NCBI RefSeq assembly: GCF_014230315.1
Contig: NZ_JACLAW010000009.1
Location: forward strand, 62,001-126,000
DNA length: 64,000 nt
DNA from: Novosphingobium flavum
GTDB taxonomy: Bacteria > Pseudomonadota > Alphaproteobacteria > Sphingomonadales > Sphingomonadaceae
Reading direction: 5' to 3'
Part shown: piece after piece, positions 25,086 to 36,205 of the stretch
Numbering within the stretch: the stretch's first letter is position 1
Layout: each line of letters starts with the position of its first letter
Notes under the pieces: generated by a model
What the model was told of the DNA's origin: nothing
Database searches by the model: none
The model's input: the letters and a program-made list of their open reading frames with translations, nothing else
Program-made: the position numbers and the translations under genes

Positions 25086-25967
25086 ATGAGCGTGACCGTT
25101 CTCCATTCCGCCCCGCGCTATCAGGCCGAGGATGGCCTCGTCGCCGCGCTCTCCGCCACGCTCGGCGACAAGCTGCTCGCCTGCAAGGAAGAGCATGGCG
25201 AGGTGGTCCTGACCGTCCGCCGCGCCGCAATCGACGATGCACTGCGCCTGTTGCGCGACGAGCATGACTACCAGCAGCTGATGGAAATCGCCGGGGTTGA
25301 CTATCCCCAGCGCGCCGAACGCTTCGAAGTGGTCTACATGCTGCTGTCGGTAACTCGGAACCATCGCCTGCTGGTCAAGGTCTCGGCTGCTGAAAATACC
25401 CCGGTGCCGACCGTTACCACCGTCTGGCCGGTCGCCGGCTGGCTCGAGCGCGAAGTGTTCGACATGTACGGCGTGTTCTTCGCCGGCAACACCGACCTGC
25501 GCCGCATCCTGACCGACTATGGCTTCGAGGGGCACCCGTTCCGCAAGGACTTCCCGCTGACGGGCTATGTCGAACTGCGCTACTCGGAAGAGGACAAGCG
25601 CGTGGTCTATGAGCCGGTCAAGCTTGCGCAGGACCTGCGTTCGTTCGACTTCATGAGCCCATGGGAAGGCGCCGACTACGTCCTGCCGGGTGATGAGAAG
25701 GCGCTGACGCCGCCGCCGGCTCCAGCGCCGGTCGCAACGGCTCCCGCAAAGGTAGAGGCCCCCAAGGTCGAGACGCCCAAGGTGACCGAAAAGCCTGCCG
25801 ACACCGGCGCGGGCGAACCGGCCGCCAAGGAAACGGCGAAGAAGGTGAGCAAGGCCAAGGCCGCGCCCAAGGCCAGCAACAAGGCCGAACCGGGCGCGCC
25901 CGAGCCGACCGAAACCCGGCCAGCCCGCAAGCCGCGCGCAAAAAAGACTGATGGAGGCGAGGCATGA
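25086..25967 (+). CDS. nuoC: NADH-quinone oxidoreductase subunit C with basic low-complexity tail
   Basis: 293 residues, against roughly 200 for a typical separate NuoC. The 30-kDa core (residues about 10-195) has [34 protein letters not shown] and [20 protein letters not shown], the hinge region that binds NuoD. The remaining ~95 residues are a Pro/Ala/Lys/Glu-rich tail with repeated [12 protein letters not shown]- and [13 protein letters not shown]-like units, almost certainly disordered. Its purpose is unknown. The start codon is five bases after the nuoB stop, and the stop overlaps nuoD. Confidence 0.95.
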   Translation: MSVTVLHSAPRYQAEDGLVAALSATLGDKLLACKEEHGEVVLTVRRAAIDDALRLLRDEHDYQQLMEIAGVDYPQRAERFEVVYMLLSVTRNHRLLVKVSAAENTPVPTVTTVWPVAGWLEREVFDMYGVFFAGNTDLRRILTDYGFEGHPFRKDFPLTGYVELRYSEEDKRVVYEPVKLAQDLRSFDFMSPWEGADYVLPGDEKALTPPPAPAPVATAPAKVEAPKVETPKVTEKPADTGAGEPAAKETAKKVSKAKAAPKASNKAEPGAPEPTETRPARKPRAKKTDGGEA

Positions 25968-27175
25968 GCTTCTCGCTCGAGGAATCGCCGACCACCGGCG
26001 ACGAAGTCATCACGAATTACACGATCAACTTCGGGCCCCAGCACCCCGCGGCGCACGGCGTGCTGCGCATGGTGATGGAGCTTGACGGCGAGATCATCGA
26101 GCGGATCGATCCGCACGTCGGACTGCTTCATCGCGGCACCGAAAAGCTGATCGAGCACAAGACCTATCTCCAGGCCCTGCCGTACTTCGACCGGCTGGAC
26201 TATTGCTCGCCGCTGGCGATGGAGCACTCCTACGTGCTCGCCATCGAGAAGCTGCTCAACCTCGAGGTTCCGCTGCGCGGGCAATACCTGCGCGTGCTGT
26301 TTGCCGAGCTGACCCGCGTCTGCAACCACATGCTCAACATGGGCTCGCACGTCATGGACGTGGGCGCCATGACCCCGAACCTGTGGCTGTTCGAAATCCG
26401 CGAGGACTGCCTCAACTTCTTCGAGCGTGCGTCCGGCGCCCGCATGCACTCGGCCTGGTTCCGCCCAGGCGGCGTTCATCAGGACGTGCCCGAAAAGCTG
26501 CTGGTCGATATCGGCGAGTGGATCGATACCCGGCTGTTCCCTCTGTTCGAAGACGCGATGAGCCTCGTGGTCGACAACCGCATCTTCAAGCAGCGCAACG
26601 TCGATATCGCCAAGGTTTCCAAGGAAGACGCGCTGGCCTGGGGCTTCTCCGGCCCGATGATCCGCGCCGCGGGCATCCCGTGGGATCTGCGCAAGAGCCA
26701 GCCCTACGATGTCTATGACCGCATGGACTTCGAGATCCCGGTTGGCACCAATTCCGATTGCTACGACCGCTTCATGGTCCGCGTCGAGGAAGTGCGCCAG
26801 TCTGCCCGGATCATGAAGCAGTGCCTCGCCGAAATGCCGTCCGGCCCGGTCGCCAGCGAAGACCGCAAGGTCGTGCCGCCCAAGCGCGCCGAGATGAAGC
26901 AGTCGATGGAAGCGCTGATCCATCACTTCAAGCTCTACACCGAGGGCTTCCACGTTCCGGCGGGTGAAGTGTATGTCGCCACGGAAAGCCCCAAGGGCGA
27001 ATTCGGCGTCTATCTGGTCTCGGACGGATCGAACAAGCCGTACCGCTGCAAGATCCGCCCGACCGCCTTCAGCCACCTTCAAGCGATGGATTTCATGTCC
27101 AAGGGCCACATGCTGCCTGACGCGACCGCCATCCTCGGCGCGATCGACGTGGTGTTCGGGGAGTGTGACCGGTGA
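25964..27175 (+). CDS. nuoD: NADH-quinone oxidoreductase subunit D
   Basis: 403 residues, the 49-kDa subunit that forms the quinone pocket with NuoB. Motifs: [20 protein letters not shown] (quinone-site His), [33 protein letters not shown] and the C-terminal [12 protein letters not shown]. The start overlaps the nuoC stop (ATGA), and its own stop overlaps the next start (GTGA), indicating coupled translation. Confidence 0.97.
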   Translation: MSFSLEESPTTGDEVITNYTINFGPQHPAAHGVLRMVMELDGEIIERIDPHVGLLHRGTEKLIEHKTYLQALPYFDRLDYCSPLAMEHSYVLAIEKLLNLEVPLRGQYLRVLFAELTRVCNHMLNMGSHVMDVGAMTPNLWLFEIREDCLNFFERASGARMHSAWFRPGGVHQDVPEKLLVDIGEWIDTRLFPLFEDAMSLVVDNRIFKQRNVDIAKVSKEDALAWGFSGPMIRAAGIPWDLRKSQPYDVYDRMDFEIPVGTNSDCYDRFMVRVEEVRQSARIMKQCLAEMPSGPVASEDRKVVPPKRAEMKQSMEALIHHFKLYTEGFHVPAGEVYVATESPKGEFGVYLVSDGSNKPYRCKIRPTAFSHLQAMDFMSKGHMLPDATAILGAIDVVFGECDR

Positions 27176-27522
27176 GCAATCTTGAAACCGCCAAGGCGAT
27201 GATCGCCGCCTATAACGCGCAGGACGTGGACCTCTACGTTTCCTACATGACCGACGAGGCCTGCGAAGCCGGCTATCGCGGCGCCGTGGTGCGCGAGGGC
27301 AAGGAAGGCACGCGCTCGGGTCTCGCCGCCGCGTTCAAGGTCTGGCCGCGGAACAAGGCCGAGATCGTCCACGCGCAGGAAATCGGCAACTACGTCCTGT
27401 TCCGCGAACACGTCACGCGCGGCCCCTCGACCGACGGATCGCCGCTGGTCGAGCCGTTCGAGGTGATCGCAGTCTATTCTTTCGAGGGCGACAAGTGCGC
27501 CCGCGTGGAGTTTATCCGGTGA
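27172..27522 (+). CDS. NTF2/SnoaL-like small protein inside the nuo operon
   Basis: 116 residues. The pattern [20 protein letters not shown] with a long curved-sheet C-terminal half ([20 protein letters not shown]) suggests a nuclear transport factor 2 / SnoaL-type alpha+beta cone, a fold used by isomerases, hydrolases and binding proteins. GTG 27172 overlaps the nuoD stop and its stop overlaps the next gene, so it is translated with complex I. It is not one of the 14 core subunits. Possible roles include assembly or an accessory subunit; this is inference from position only. Confidence 0.8.
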   Translation: MSNLETAKAMIAAYNAQDVDLYVSYMTDEACEAGYRGAVVREGKEGTRSGLAAAFKVWPRNKAEIVHAQEIGNYVLFREHVTRGPSTDGSPLVEPFEVIAVYSFEGDKCARVEFIR

Positions 27523-27716
27523 AGACCACATTCGACATGATGCGCGTCTGGGCCGTGCTGACCGGCCTCGTCCTTGCCGCCTGGTTCTTCGGAACGCTGT
27601 GGCTCGGCATGAAGACCAGCGACACGGTGCCGATGCTCATCTCGGCCATCGGCGGCTTCGAAATGATGCTTTACGTCCAGGACCTCGTGCTCAAGCGGAA
27701 GCGCCAAAATGGCTGA
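27519..27716 (+). CDS. 65-residue small membrane protein inside the nuo operon
   Basis: Starting at GTG 27519 (overlapping the preceding TGA), the protein has two hydrophobic segments, RVWAVLTGLVLAAWFFGTLW and PMLISAIGGFEMMLYVQDLV, and a basic end LKRKRQNG. That suggests two membrane passes or a hairpin. The last eight bases overlap nuoE. No family is recognised. Its tight coupling to nuoD and nuoE points to a role tied to complex I, for instance assembly or a supernumerary subunit. Confidence 0.75.
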   Translation: MKTTFDMMRVWAVLTGLVLAAWFFGTLWLGMKTSDTVPMLISAIGGFEMMLYVQDLVLKRKRQNG

Positions 27717-28377
27717 TCGTCATCTTGAGGCCGATACGCCCGAACTGCGCGCGCGCTGGGGCTCGTTCGCGTGGACCGAGGCCAATGCCGCCAAGGCGAG
27801 CGAGATTGTCGCGCGCTATCCCGACGGCCGCCAGCGCTCGGCGGTGATGCCGCTGCTCGATCTGGCGCAGCGTCAGGTTGGGGCAGAACTGAACACGCAG
27901 GGCTGGCTGCCGATCCCGGTGATGGAATATGTCGCGGCCTACCTCGACATGCCGATCATCCGCGTGGTCGAGGTGGCAACCTTCTACACCATGTACAATC
28001 TGGTGCCAGTTGGCCGCTATCACGTGCAGGTCTGCGGCACGACGCCGTGCATGCTGCGCGGGTCGGACGACTTGATATCGGCCTGCAAGAAGCGCGGCAT
28101 GCCCGCCGGCGGCGTCTCGGAAGACGGTCTCTGGACCTTCACCGAGGTCGAATGCATGGGCAACTGCTCCTCGGCGCCGATGGTCCAGATCAACGACGAC
28201 AACTACGAGGACCTGACGGCGGAACGCCTCGACGGTATCCTCGACGCACTGGCCCGGGGCGAGCAGCCGAAGACCGGCACGCAGGAGCCTGGCCGCCACA
28301 CGGTCGAGCCGGTTGGCGCGCTGTCTTCGCTCACCGCGATGGCCGGCGAAAACCACGATTACCGGGGGGAGTGGTAA
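27709..28377 (+). CDS. nuoE: NADH-quinone oxidoreductase subunit E
   Basis: 222 residues. The thioredoxin-fold 24-kDa subunit binding [2Fe-2S] cluster N1a: ligands in VCGTTPCMLRGSDDL and VECMGNCSSAPMV. The helical N-terminus (residues 1-85) with FYTMYNLVPVGRYHV is typical. A C-terminal extension after about residue 185 is family-variable. The start overlaps the small membrane gene by eight bases; nuoF follows after three bases. Confidence 0.97.
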   Translation: MADRHLEADTPELRARWGSFAWTEANAAKASEIVARYPDGRQRSAVMPLLDLAQRQVGAELNTQGWLPIPVMEYVAAYLDMPIIRVVEVATFYTMYNLVPVGRYHVQVCGTTPCMLRGSDDLISACKKRGMPAGGVSEDGLWTFTEVECMGNCSSAPMVQINDDNYEDLTAERLDGILDALARGEQPKTGTQEPGRHTVEPVGALSSLTAMAGENHDYRGEW

Positions 28378-28380
28378 GTC

Positions 28381-29667
28381 ATGGCCCTTGCAGACAAGGA
28401 CCGCATCTTCACCAACCTCTACGGCTATCAGCCGTGGAACCTGCCTGCTGCACAGGCGCGGGGTGACTGGGACAATACCAAGGCCCTGCTCGAACGCGGT
28501 CAGGACGCGATCATTGACGAGATCAAGGCCTCGGGCCTGCGTGGCCGTGGCGGCGCCGGTTTCCCGACCGGCCTGAAGTGGTCGTTCATGCCCAAGGAAA
28601 GCAAGGACGGCCGTCCGAGCTTCCTCGTCATCAACGCCGACGAATCCGAGCCCGGTTCCTGCAAGGACCGCGAGATCATCCGCCACGATCCGCACAAGCT
28701 GCTCGAAGGGGCGCTGGTTGCAGGGTTCGCGATGCGCGCGCGCGCGGCCTACATCTACATTCGCGGCGAATATATCCGCGAGGCCGAGACCCTGTTTGCG
28801 GCGCGCGATGAAGCCTATGCGGCCGGCCTGCTCGGCAAGAATGCCTGCGGTTCGGGCTACGACTTCGACGTCTTCGTCCATCGCGGCGCGGGCGCCTACA
28901 TCTGCGGTGAAGAGACCGCGATGATCGAATCGATCGAGGGCAAGAAGGGCCAGCCCCGCCTCAAGCCGCCGTTCCCGGCCGGCGCTGGCCTTTATGGCTG
29001 CCCGACCACGGTCAACAACGTGGAATCGATCGCCGTCGCTCCCACCATCATGCGGCGCGGCGCCGCGTGGTTCTCCTCCTTCGGGCGCGAGAACAACAAG
29101 GGCACCAAGCTCTTCCAGATCTCCGGGCATGTGAACAAGCCCTGCGTGGTCGAGGAGGAGATGTCGATCCCGTTCAGCGAGCTGATCGAGAAGCACTGCG
29201 GAGGCATTCGCGGCGGCAAGGACAACCTGCTTGCCGTGATCCCGGGCGGCTCGTCTGTCCCGCTGGTTCCGGCCGACCAGATCTGGGACGCGCCGATGGA
29301 CTTCGACGGCCTGCGCGCCGTCGGCTCGGGCCTCGGCACGGCAGCGGTCATCGTCATGGACAAGTCGACCGACATCGTCCGCGCGATTTCCCGTCTGTCC
29401 TACTTCTACAAGCACGAGTCCTGCGGCCAGTGCACGCCCTGCCGCGAAGGCACGGGCTGGATGTGGCGCGTCATGGAGCGCCTGCGCACCGGCGACGCCG
29501 AGCTTGAAGAGATCGACATGCTGTTCCAGGTGACCAAGCAGGTCGAAGGCCACACCATCTGCGCCCTTGGCGATGCGGCCGCTTGGCCGATCCAGGGTCT
29601 GATCCGCCATTTCCGCCCCGAAATCGAACGTCGCATCGCTGCGAACGTTCGGGAGGCCGCTGAGTAA
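28381..29667 (+). CDS. nuoF: NADH-quinone oxidoreductase subunit F (NADH-binding, FMN)
   Basis: 428 residues. The 51-kDa subunit where NADH is oxidised. The FMN/NADH-binding glycine-rich motif [20 protein letters not shown], the NADH contact [31 protein letters not shown] and the N3 cluster ligands [15 protein letters not shown] plus a later Cys in [12 protein letters not shown] are all present. Cytoplasmic arm of complex I. Confidence 0.98.
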   Translation: MALADKDRIFTNLYGYQPWNLPAAQARGDWDNTKALLERGQDAIIDEIKASGLRGRGGAGFPTGLKWSFMPKESKDGRPSFLVINADESEPGSCKDREIIRHDPHKLLEGALVAGFAMRARAAYIYIRGEYIREAETLFAARDEAYAAGLLGKNACGSGYDFDVFVHRGAGAYICGEETAMIESIEGKKGQPRLKPPFPAGAGLYGCPTTVNNVESIAVAPTIMRRGAAWFSSFGRENNKGTKLFQISGHVNKPCVVEEEMSIPFSELIEKHCGGIRGGKDNLLAVIPGGSSVPLVPADQIWDAPMDFDGLRAVGSGLGTAAVIVMDKSTDIVRAISRLSYFYKHESCGQCTPCREGTGWMWRVMERLRTGDAELEEIDMLFQVTKQVEGHTICALGDAAAWPIQGLIRHFRPEIERRIAANVREAAE

Positions 29668-31691
29668 TGCCTAAGCTAACCGTCGACGGCGTCGAGCTCG
29701 AAGTTCCGCAGGGCGCCACCGTCCTGCAGGCCTGCGAGCTGGCCGGCAAGGAAATCCCCCGTTTCTGCTATCATGAGCGGCTGTCCATCGCGGGCAACTG
29801 CCGGATGTGTCTGGTCGAGGTGAAGCCCGGACCGCCCAAGCCGCAGGCTTCGTGCGCGCTGCCGGCCGCCGAGGGGCAGGAAATCCGCACGGATTCCGAG
29901 ATGGTCAAGAAGGCGCGGGAAGGGGTGATGGAGTTTCTCCTCATCAACCACCCGCTTGATTGCCCGATTTGCGATCAGGGCGGCGAATGCGATCTTCAGG
30001 ACCAGTCGGTGGCCTATGGCCGCGGTTCCTCGCGCTTCCACGAACCCAAGCGGGCCGTGACTGAAAAGTACATGGGGCCGCTGATCAAGACCACGATGAC
30101 GCGGTGCATCCAGTGCACCCGCTGCGTGCGCTTCAGCGAGGAAGTGGCAGGGGTGGATGAAATCGGCGCGCTCTATCGCGGCGAGAACATGCAGATCACG
30201 ACCTACCTCGAAAAGGCCGCCAAGCACGAGCTGTCGGCCAACGTGATCGACCTCTGCCCGGTCGGCGCGCTCACCAGCGGGCCCTATGCTTTCGAAGCCC
30301 GCCCGTGGGAGCTCAAGAAGACCCTCTCGATCGACGTTTCGGATGCGATCGGCGCCAATATCCGGCTCGACAGCCGGGGCCGCGAAGTCCTGCGCATCCT
30401 GCCGCGCATCAACGACGACGTGAACGAGGAGTGGATCTCCGACAAGGCGCGCTTTGAGGTCGACGGCCTCACCCGCCGCCGCCTCGACCGGCCGTGGCTG
30501 CGCAAGAACGGCAAGCTCGTCGCCGCCACCTGGGACGAGGCTTTCGCCGCCGTCGCCAAGGTCAAGCCCGGCAGCAGTGTTGCCGCGATCGCCGGTGACC
30601 TTGTCGATTGCGAGACCATGTTTGCCGCCAAGGCGCTGGTTTCCGCGCTCGGCTCGACCTTGCTCGAAGGTCGCCAGACCGGCCTCGCCTATCGGGCCGA
30701 CAATCTTGCAGCGGTGAATTTCAACACCACCCTCTCGGGCATTGAACAGGCCGACGCGATCCTGATCGTCGGCAGCAACGTCCGCTGGGAAGCCCCGCTG
30801 CTCAATTCCCGTCTGCGCAAGGCGGTAAAGCGCGGCGCCAAGGTCTTCGTGGTCGGGCCGGAATACGACCTGACCTACAAGGCCGCGTTCCTCGGTGCTG
30901 ACCTGTCGGTGCTGGGTAATCTTCCGGCCAGCGTCAGCGATGCCTTCAGCGCAGCCAAGCGACCGGCGATCATCGTCGGCGGCGCGGCGCTGGGCAAGAG
31001 CGCGCTTGATGCGACGCTCGCTTTCGCCGAGCAGTTCAACCTCGTTCGCACGCTGGAAGACGGCACGGTCTGGAACGGCTTCAACGCCCTCCACATGGCG
31101 GCCTCGCGCATGGGCGGGCTGATGCTCGGCTATGCCCAGAAGGGCGGCATTACCGATATTGTCACGGCCAAGCCCAAGCTGCTTCTTTCGCTCGGCGCGG
31201 ACGAAGTGGACTACGCCCAGTTTGCGGATTCGATCATCGTCTACATCGGCCATCATGGCGACAAGGGCGCCCACGCCGCAGACGTGATCCTGCCGGCAGC
31301 GGCTTTCACCGAAAAGGCCGGAACCTTCGTCAACACCGAAGGCCGGGTCCAGTTCGCCGATAAGGCCGTCTTCGCGCCGGGTGACGCACGGGAAGACTGG
31401 ACGATCCTGCGCGCGCTGGCCGATGCACTCGGCGTTTCGGTCGGCTTCGACAGCTTCGACGAACTGCGCGACGCAATGGTCGCCGCGGTTCCGGCGCTCG
31501 GCGCCGAGGGCTTGGCCGACTATGGCGCTCTCCCCAAGGCTCCCAAGGGAGCCAAGGCCGAGGGCGTGATCACGGGCTATCCGATCAAGGACTTCTACCT
31601 CACCAACCCGATCGCGCGGGCCTCGGAAACGATGGCGCGCTGCTCGTCCGAGCTGATCCACGGTGATGCTATCGCGGAGGCCGCGGAATGA
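29667..31691 (+). CDS. nuoG: NADH-quinone oxidoreductase subunit G
   Basis: 674 residues. Electron-conduit subunit. The N-terminal ferredoxin-like domain has [19 protein letters not shown] (N1b), then [19 protein letters not shown] (N5, His/Cys ligands), [10 protein letters not shown] and [20 protein letters not shown] (N4). The rest is a molybdopterin oxidoreductase-like domain with no molybdenum site expected. The length matches mitochondrial-type 75-kDa subunits rather than the longer E. coli NuoG. The first base of the ATG is the last base of the nuoF stop. Confidence 0.97.
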   Translation: MPKLTVDGVELEVPQGATVLQACELAGKEIPRFCYHERLSIAGNCRMCLVEVKPGPPKPQASCALPAAEGQEIRTDSEMVKKAREGVMEFLLINHPLDCPICDQGGECDLQDQSVAYGRGSSRFHEPKRAVTEKYMGPLIKTTMTRCIQCTRCVRFSEEVAGVDEIGALYRGENMQITTYLEKAAKHELSANVIDLCPVGALTSGPYAFEARPWELKKTLSIDVSDAIGANIRLDSRGREVLRILPRINDDVNEEWISDKARFEVDGLTRRRLDRPWLRKNGKLVAATWDEAFAAVAKVKPGSSVAAIAGDLVDCETMFAAKALVSALGSTLLEGRQTGLAYRADNLAAVNFNTTLSGIEQADAILIVGSNVRWEAPLLNSRLRKAVKRGAKVFVVGPEYDLTYKAAFLGADLSVLGNLPASVSDAFSAAKRPAIIVGGAALGKSALDATLAFAEQFNLVRTLEDGTVWNGFNALHMAASRMGGLMLGYAQKGGITDIVTAKPKLLLSLGADEVDYAQFADSIIVYIGHHGDKGAHAADVILPAAAFTEKAGTFVNTEGRVQFADKAVFAPGDAREDWTILRALADALGVSVGFDSFDELRDAMVAAVPALGAEGLADYGALPKAPKGAKAEGVITGYPIKDFYLTNPIARASETMARCSSELIHGDAIAEAAE

Positions 31692-32731
31692 CCGCCTTCT
31701 TCGGACAGTGGCTGACTTACGACTGGGCATGGGCCCTGGCGACGATCTGCGGCATCCTGCTGATCGCCCTGCCGCTCATGCTCGGCGTCGCCATGATCAT
31801 CTATGTCGACCGCAAGATCTGGGCGGCCATGGCCCTGCGCAAGGGCCCGAACGTCGTCGGCCCCTTCGGCCTGCTCCAGTCCTTCGCCGACGGCGCCAAG
31901 GTCTTCCTGCAGGAAACCATCATCCCGAGCGCCGCGAACAAGGGCCTGTTCCTGATCGCGCCGATCATCACCTTCACGGTCGCCCTGCTGGCCTGGGCGG
32001 TGATCCCGTTCAACTCGGGCGCGATCCTGGCCAACATCAACGTCGGCCTGCTCTACGTCCTCGCGATCTCCTCGCTCGGCGTTTACGGCACGGTGATCGC
32101 GGGCTGGTCGTCGAACTCGAAGTATCCGTTCTTCTCGGCCATGCGCGCGAGCGCCCAGATGATCTCCTATGAAGTGTCGATCGGCTTCATCCTGATCTGC
32201 GTGGTGCTGTGGGCCGGCACGTTCAACATGAACGGCATCGTCCTTGCGCAGAAGGGCCACGTCTTCGGCCTGCTCAACGGCTTCGTGTTCAACCCGCTGC
32301 TGTTCCCGATGTGGGTGATGTTCCTCATCTCCGGCATGGCCGAAACCCAGCGCGCGCCGTTCGACCTGACCGAGGCCGAAAGCGAGCTCGTGGCCGGCTA
32401 CCAAACCGAGTATTCCTCGATGAGCTTCGCGCTCTACTGGCTCGGTGAATATGCCAACGTCCTGCTGATGTGTGCACTCAACGCCACCCTGTTCTGGGGC
32501 GGCTACCTGCCGCCGCTGGACTGGGCGCCGCTCTACCTGATCCCGGGCTTCATCTGGTTGCTGCTCAAGATCTTCTTCTTCTTCTTCATCTTCAGCTGGG
32601 TGAAGGCCACCGTACCGCGGTATCGCTATGACCAGCTGATGCGGCTGGGCTGGAAAGTATTCCTCCCCATCTCGCTGCTGTGGGTTTTCCTCGTCAGCGG
32701 CTACCTCATGCTTACCGGACACTTCGCATGA
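31688..32731 (+). CDS. nuoH: NADH-quinone oxidoreductase subunit H
   Basis: 347 residues, eight membrane helices; forms the quinone entry channel and the first proton path. Conserved loops: [54 protein letters not shown] and [20 protein letters not shown] with [13 protein letters not shown] overlap with nuoG and with nuoI. Confidence 0.98.
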   Translation: MTAFFGQWLTYDWAWALATICGILLIALPLMLGVAMIIYVDRKIWAAMALRKGPNVVGPFGLLQSFADGAKVFLQETIIPSAANKGLFLIAPIITFTVALLAWAVIPFNSGAILANINVGLLYVLAISSLGVYGTVIAGWSSNSKYPFFSAMRASAQMISYEVSIGFILICVVLWAGTFNMNGIVLAQKGHVFGLLNGFVFNPLLFPMWVMFLISGMAETQRAPFDLTEAESELVAGYQTEYSSMSFALYWLGEYANVLLMCALNATLFWGGYLPPLDWAPLYLIPGFIWLLLKIFFFFFIFSWVKATVPRYRYDQLMRLGWKVFLPISLLWVFLVSGYLMLTGHFA

Positions 32732-33213
32732 CCGTCGGACAGCTCATCAAGAGCTTCACCCTCTGGGAGTTCGTGAAGGCGCACTGGCTGACCTTGAAGT
32801 ATTTCTTCAAGCCCAAGGCGACGATCAACTACCCGTTCGAGAAGAACCCGCTCTCGCCCCGCTTCCGCGGTGAGCATGCCCTGCGCCGCTATCCCAGCGG
32901 CGAGGAGCGCTGCATTGCCTGCAAGCTGTGCGAAGCGGTCTGCCCGGCGCAAGCGATCACGATCGAGGCCGAACCGCGGGAAGACGGCTCGCGCCGCACG
33001 ACGCGCTACGACATCGACATGACCAAGTGCATCTACTGCGGCTTCTGCCAGGAAGCTTGCCCGGTCGACGCCGTGGTCGAGGGTCCGAACTTCGAATTCG
33101 CCGCCGAAACGCGCGAGGAGCTCCTTTACGACAAGGCCAAGCTGCTCGCGAACGGGGACAAGTGGGAGCGGGCAATCGCCGCGAACCTTGAAGCCGATGC
33201 GCCGTATCGCTAG
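32728..33213 (+). CDS. nuoI: NADH-quinone oxidoreductase subunit I
   Basis: 161 residues, 8Fe ferredoxin-type subunit binding N6a and N6b: [16 protein letters not shown] and [16 protein letters not shown]. The N-terminal helix lies on the membrane, linking the peripheral arm to NuoH. ATG 32728 (overlapping the nuoH stop) is used; an in-frame ATG further upstream lies inside nuoH. Confidence 0.97.
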   Translation: MTVGQLIKSFTLWEFVKAHWLTLKYFFKPKATINYPFEKNPLSPRFRGEHALRRYPSGEERCIACKLCEAVCPAQAITIEAEPREDGSRRTTRYDIDMTKCIYCGFCQEACPVDAVVEGPNFEFAAETREELLYDKAKLLANGDKWERAIAANLEADAPYR

Positions 33214-33225
33214 GGGCCCCCGCTC

Positions 33226-33843
33226 ATGATTCAGGTCATCGCCTTCTATCTGTTCGCCGCGCTTGCGATCCTCGCCGGCGCCCTGACGATCCTTTCCCGC
33301 AACCCGGTCCATTCGGTTCTGTGGCTGATCGTCGCCTTCTTCAACGCGGCGGGGCTCATGGTCCTGTGCGGCGCCGAATTCATCGCGATGCTGCTCGTCA
33401 TCGTCTATGTCGGCGCGGTCGCGGTGCTGTTCCTGTTCGTGGTCATGATGCTGGACATCGACTTTGCCGAACTGCGCGCCGGCTTTATCCGCAATTTCCC
33501 GCTCGGGATGCTGCTCGCCGTCGTCCTGTTCGTCGAACTGTTCGTGGGCTTGATCGCCCGCGGCGCCGGCAAGCTGACGCTCGGCAAGCCCGATGGCAGC
33601 GCCGCGCCGCTGGCCCATGCCAGCAACATCGAGGCGATCGGCACGCTGCTCTACACGCGCTACCTGTTCCTGTTTGAAGCAGCCGGCATCATCCTGCTGG
33701 TGGCAATGATCGGGGCCATCGTCCTCACGCACCGCCAGCGCTCCGACGTGCGCGGGCAGAACGTCTCGAAGCAGGTCGCGCGCCGGCCGGAAGAGGCCAC
33801 GCGCAACGTCTCGCCGGAAGTTGGCAAGGGGGTCAGCCTCTAA
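33226..33843 (+). CDS. nuoJ: NADH-quinone oxidoreductase subunit J
   Basis: 205 residues with five transmembrane helices; [20 protein letters not shown] and the following [20 protein letters not shown] form the pi-bulge helix region important in coupling. It ends in a polar tail ([19 protein letters not shown]). The last base of its stop is the first base of nuoK. Confidence 0.96.
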   Translation: MIQVIAFYLFAALAILAGALTILSRNPVHSVLWLIVAFFNAAGLMVLCGAEFIAMLLVIVYVGAVAVLFLFVVMMLDIDFAELRAGFIRNFPLGMLLAVVLFVELFVGLIARGAGKLTLGKPDGSAAPLAHASNIEAIGTLLYTRYLFLFEAAGIILLVAMIGAIVLTHRQRSDVRGQNVSKQVARRPEEATRNVSPEVGKGVSL

Positions 33844-34148
33844 TGATCGGCATCGAACACTATGTCGTCGTCAGCTCGATCCTGTTCGTGCTCGGCGTGC
33901 TCGGCATCTTCCTCAACCGCAAGAACGTCATCGTCATTCTCATGGCGATCGAACTGATCCTGCTTGCGGTGAACATCAATCTGGTCGCCTTCTCGAGCTT
34001 CCTCGGGGACTTGACCGGGCAGATCTTCGCCATGTTCGTCCTGACCGTCGCCGCGGGTGAAGCCGCAGTGGGTCTCGCGATCCTGGTGATCTACTTCCGA
34101 GGTCGCGGCACCATCGCGGTCGACGACGTGAACCGGATGAAGGGGTAA
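33843..34148 (+). CDS. nuoK: NADH-quinone oxidoreductase subunit K
   Basis: 101 residues, three helices, MrpC-like. Conserved membrane Glu residues sit in [20 protein letters not shown] and [20 protein letters not shown], essential for proton transfer in studied homologues. Four bases separate it from nuoL. Confidence 0.97.
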   Translation: MIGIEHYVVVSSILFVLGVLGIFLNRKNVIVILMAIELILLAVNINLVAFSSFLGDLTGQIFAMFVLTVAAGEAAVGLAILVIYFRGRGTIAVDDVNRMKG

Positions 34149-34152
34149 GTCC

Positions 34153-36204
34153 GTGCATTCGATCCTCTTCATCGTTTTCCTGCCGCTGCTGGCAGCCATT
34201 GTTGCCGGGCTCGGCAACAAGGCGCTCGGCAATGTCCCGGCCAAGGTGATCACTACCGGCGCGCTGTTCATTTCCTGCGCACTGTCGTGGCCGATCTTCC
34301 TGTCGTTCGTGGCGGGCTCTGCCGAGGCGAGCGTGACGCCGGTCCTCAAGTGGGTCCAGTCGGGTTCCATGAGCTTCGACTGGGCGCTGCGCGTCGACAC
34401 GCTGACGGCCGTCATGCTGGTGGTGATCACCAGCGTTTCAGCGCTCGTCCACCTCTATTCGTGGGGATACATGGACGAAGAGCCGGATCAGCCGCGCTTC
34501 TTCGCCTATCTCTCGCTGTTCACCTTCGCCATGCTCATGCTGGTGACGGCCGATAACCTTGTCCAGATGTTCTTCGGCTGGGAAGGGGTGGGCCTTGCGT
34601 CCTACCTCCTGATCGGGTTCTGGTTCCGCAAGCCTTCGGCCTGCTCCGCCGCAATCAAGGCCTTCGTGGTCAACCGCGTCGGCGACCTTGGCTTCATGCT
34701 CGGCATCTTCGGAACCTGGCTGGTTTTCCAGACCACTTCGATCCCTGAGATCCTGCACGCCGCCCCGTCGATGGCCGGCTCGACCATCGGCTTCCTTGGC
34801 CACCGTTTCGATACGATGACAGTCCTGTGCGTCCTGTTGTTCATCGGCGCCATGGGCAAGTCGGCCCAGCTCGGCCTGCACACCTGGTTGCCTGACGCGA
34901 TGGAAGGTCCGACCCCGGTTTCGGCGCTGATCCACGCCGCGACAATGGTCACGGCCGGCGTCTTCATGGTCTGCCGTCTCTCGCCGATGTTTGTCGTCAG
35001 CCCGACCGCGATGGGCGTCGTCACCTTCGTCGGCGCGGCCACCTGCTTCTTCGCCGCCACCGTCGGCACGACCCAGTGGGACATCAAGCGGGTCATCGCC
35101 TATTCAACCTGCTCGCAGCTTGGTTACATGTTCTTCGCCGCCGGTTCCGGCGCGTTCGGCGCGGCCATGTTCCACCTGTTCACGCACGCCTTCTTCAAGG
35201 CGCTGCTGTTCCTCGGTGCGGGCTCGGTGATCCACGCGATGCACCACGAGCAGGACATGCGCTACTACGGCGCCCTGCGGAAGGAGATCCCCTGGACCTT
35301 CTGGGCGATGATGGCGGGAACGCTTGCCATCACCGGCGTCGGCATCGTCGACGTGATCGGCTTCGCCGGTTTCTACTCGAAGGACTCGATCCTGGAGGCG
35401 GCGTACGCCTCGGGCAGCGAGGTCGGCAGCTTCGCCTTCTGGTGCGGCATCACCGCGGCACTGATGACCAGCTTCTATTCGTGGCGCCTGGTCTTCCTGA
35501 CCTTCTACGGTGCGCCGCGCTGGGCCGCGTCGGAGCATATCCAGCACGCCGTCCACGGCGAGCATGAGGACGCGGATGCCGAGGACGGTCACGACCACGA
35601 TCACTCGCACGAGCTGCTTGACCCGCACCACGGCGAAGGCACGGCGGGCTACCATCCGCACGAAAGCCCGCTGGTCATGCTGGTGCCGTTGATCGTCCTG
35701 TCGCTCGGCGCAATCTTTGCCGGTTTCCTTTTCACCCATTCGTTCATCAGCGAAGGTGAGGGCGAGTTCTGGAAGGGCGCGCTGGTGTTCAACGAACACC
35801 TGCTCCACGCGATGCACGGTGTGCCGGGCTGGGTGAAGTGGGCGCCGTTCACGGTGATGGCCGTCGGCTTCGGCACCGCCTGGTATGCCTATCTCAAGAA
35901 CCCCCGGTTCCCGGCGGCTTTCGTCGAGCAGTTCGGCGTCGTCCACCGGTTCGTGTTCAACAAGTGGTATTTCGACGAGCTCTACAACTTCCTGTTTGTC
36001 CGTCCGGCCTTCTGGCTCGGCAAGGTGTTCTGGAAGCAGGGCGACGTCGGGATCATCGACCGTTTCGGCCCGAATGGCGCCGCCTGGGTGGTGGCGCAGG
36101 GTTCGCGCGTCGCCCAAAAGGTGCAGTCGGGATATCTCTATAGCTATGCGCTGGTCATGCTCATCGGCCTTGTGGTCGGGATCAGCTGGGTGATGGTGCG
36201 CTGA
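34153..36204 (+). CDS. nuoL: NADH-quinone oxidoreductase subunit L with His-rich insert
   Basis: 683 residues. Antiporter-like proton-pumping subunit at the distal end of the membrane arm, with the long lateral helix at the C-terminus. Key segments: [40 protein letters not shown] and [20 protein letters not shown]. Around residues 465-507 a cytoplasmic or periplasmic loop carries an unusual His/Asp/Glu-rich stretch ([20 protein letters not shown] and more) with over ten histidines. GTG start at 34153. Confidence 0.97.
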   Translation: MHSILFIVFLPLLAAIVAGLGNKALGNVPAKVITTGALFISCALSWPIFLSFVAGSAEASVTPVLKWVQSGSMSFDWALRVDTLTAVMLVVITSVSALVHLYSWGYMDEEPDQPRFFAYLSLFTFAMLMLVTADNLVQMFFGWEGVGLASYLLIGFWFRKPSACSAAIKAFVVNRVGDLGFMLGIFGTWLVFQTTSIPEILHAAPSMAGSTIGFLGHRFDTMTVLCVLLFIGAMGKSAQLGLHTWLPDAMEGPTPVSALIHAATMVTAGVFMVCRLSPMFVVSPTAMGVVTFVGAATCFFAATVGTTQWDIKRVIAYSTCSQLGYMFFAAGSGAFGAAMFHLFTHAFFKALLFLGAGSVIHAMHHEQDMRYYGALRKEIPWTFWAMMAGTLAITGVGIVDVIGFAGFYSKDSILEAAYASGSEVGSFAFWCGITAALMTSFYSWRLVFLTFYGAPRWAASEHIQHAVHGEHEDADAEDGHDHDHSHELLDPHHGEGTAGYHPHESPLVMLVPLIVLSLGAIFAGFLFTHSFISEGEGEFWKGALVFNEHLLHAMHGVPGWVKWAPFTVMAVGFGTAWYAYLKNPRFPAAFVEQFGVVHRFVFNKWYFDELYNFLFVRPAFWLGKVFWKQGDVGIIDRFGPNGAAWVVAQGSRVAQKVQSGYLYSYALVMLIGLVVGISWVMVR

Positions 36205-36205
36205 C

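Noticed and set aside
27691-31730. Long antisense frames (639 and 684 codons) opposite nuoE, nuoF and nuoG
   Set aside because: Complex I subunits with all cluster ligands occupy the other strand; these are GC-driven shadows.
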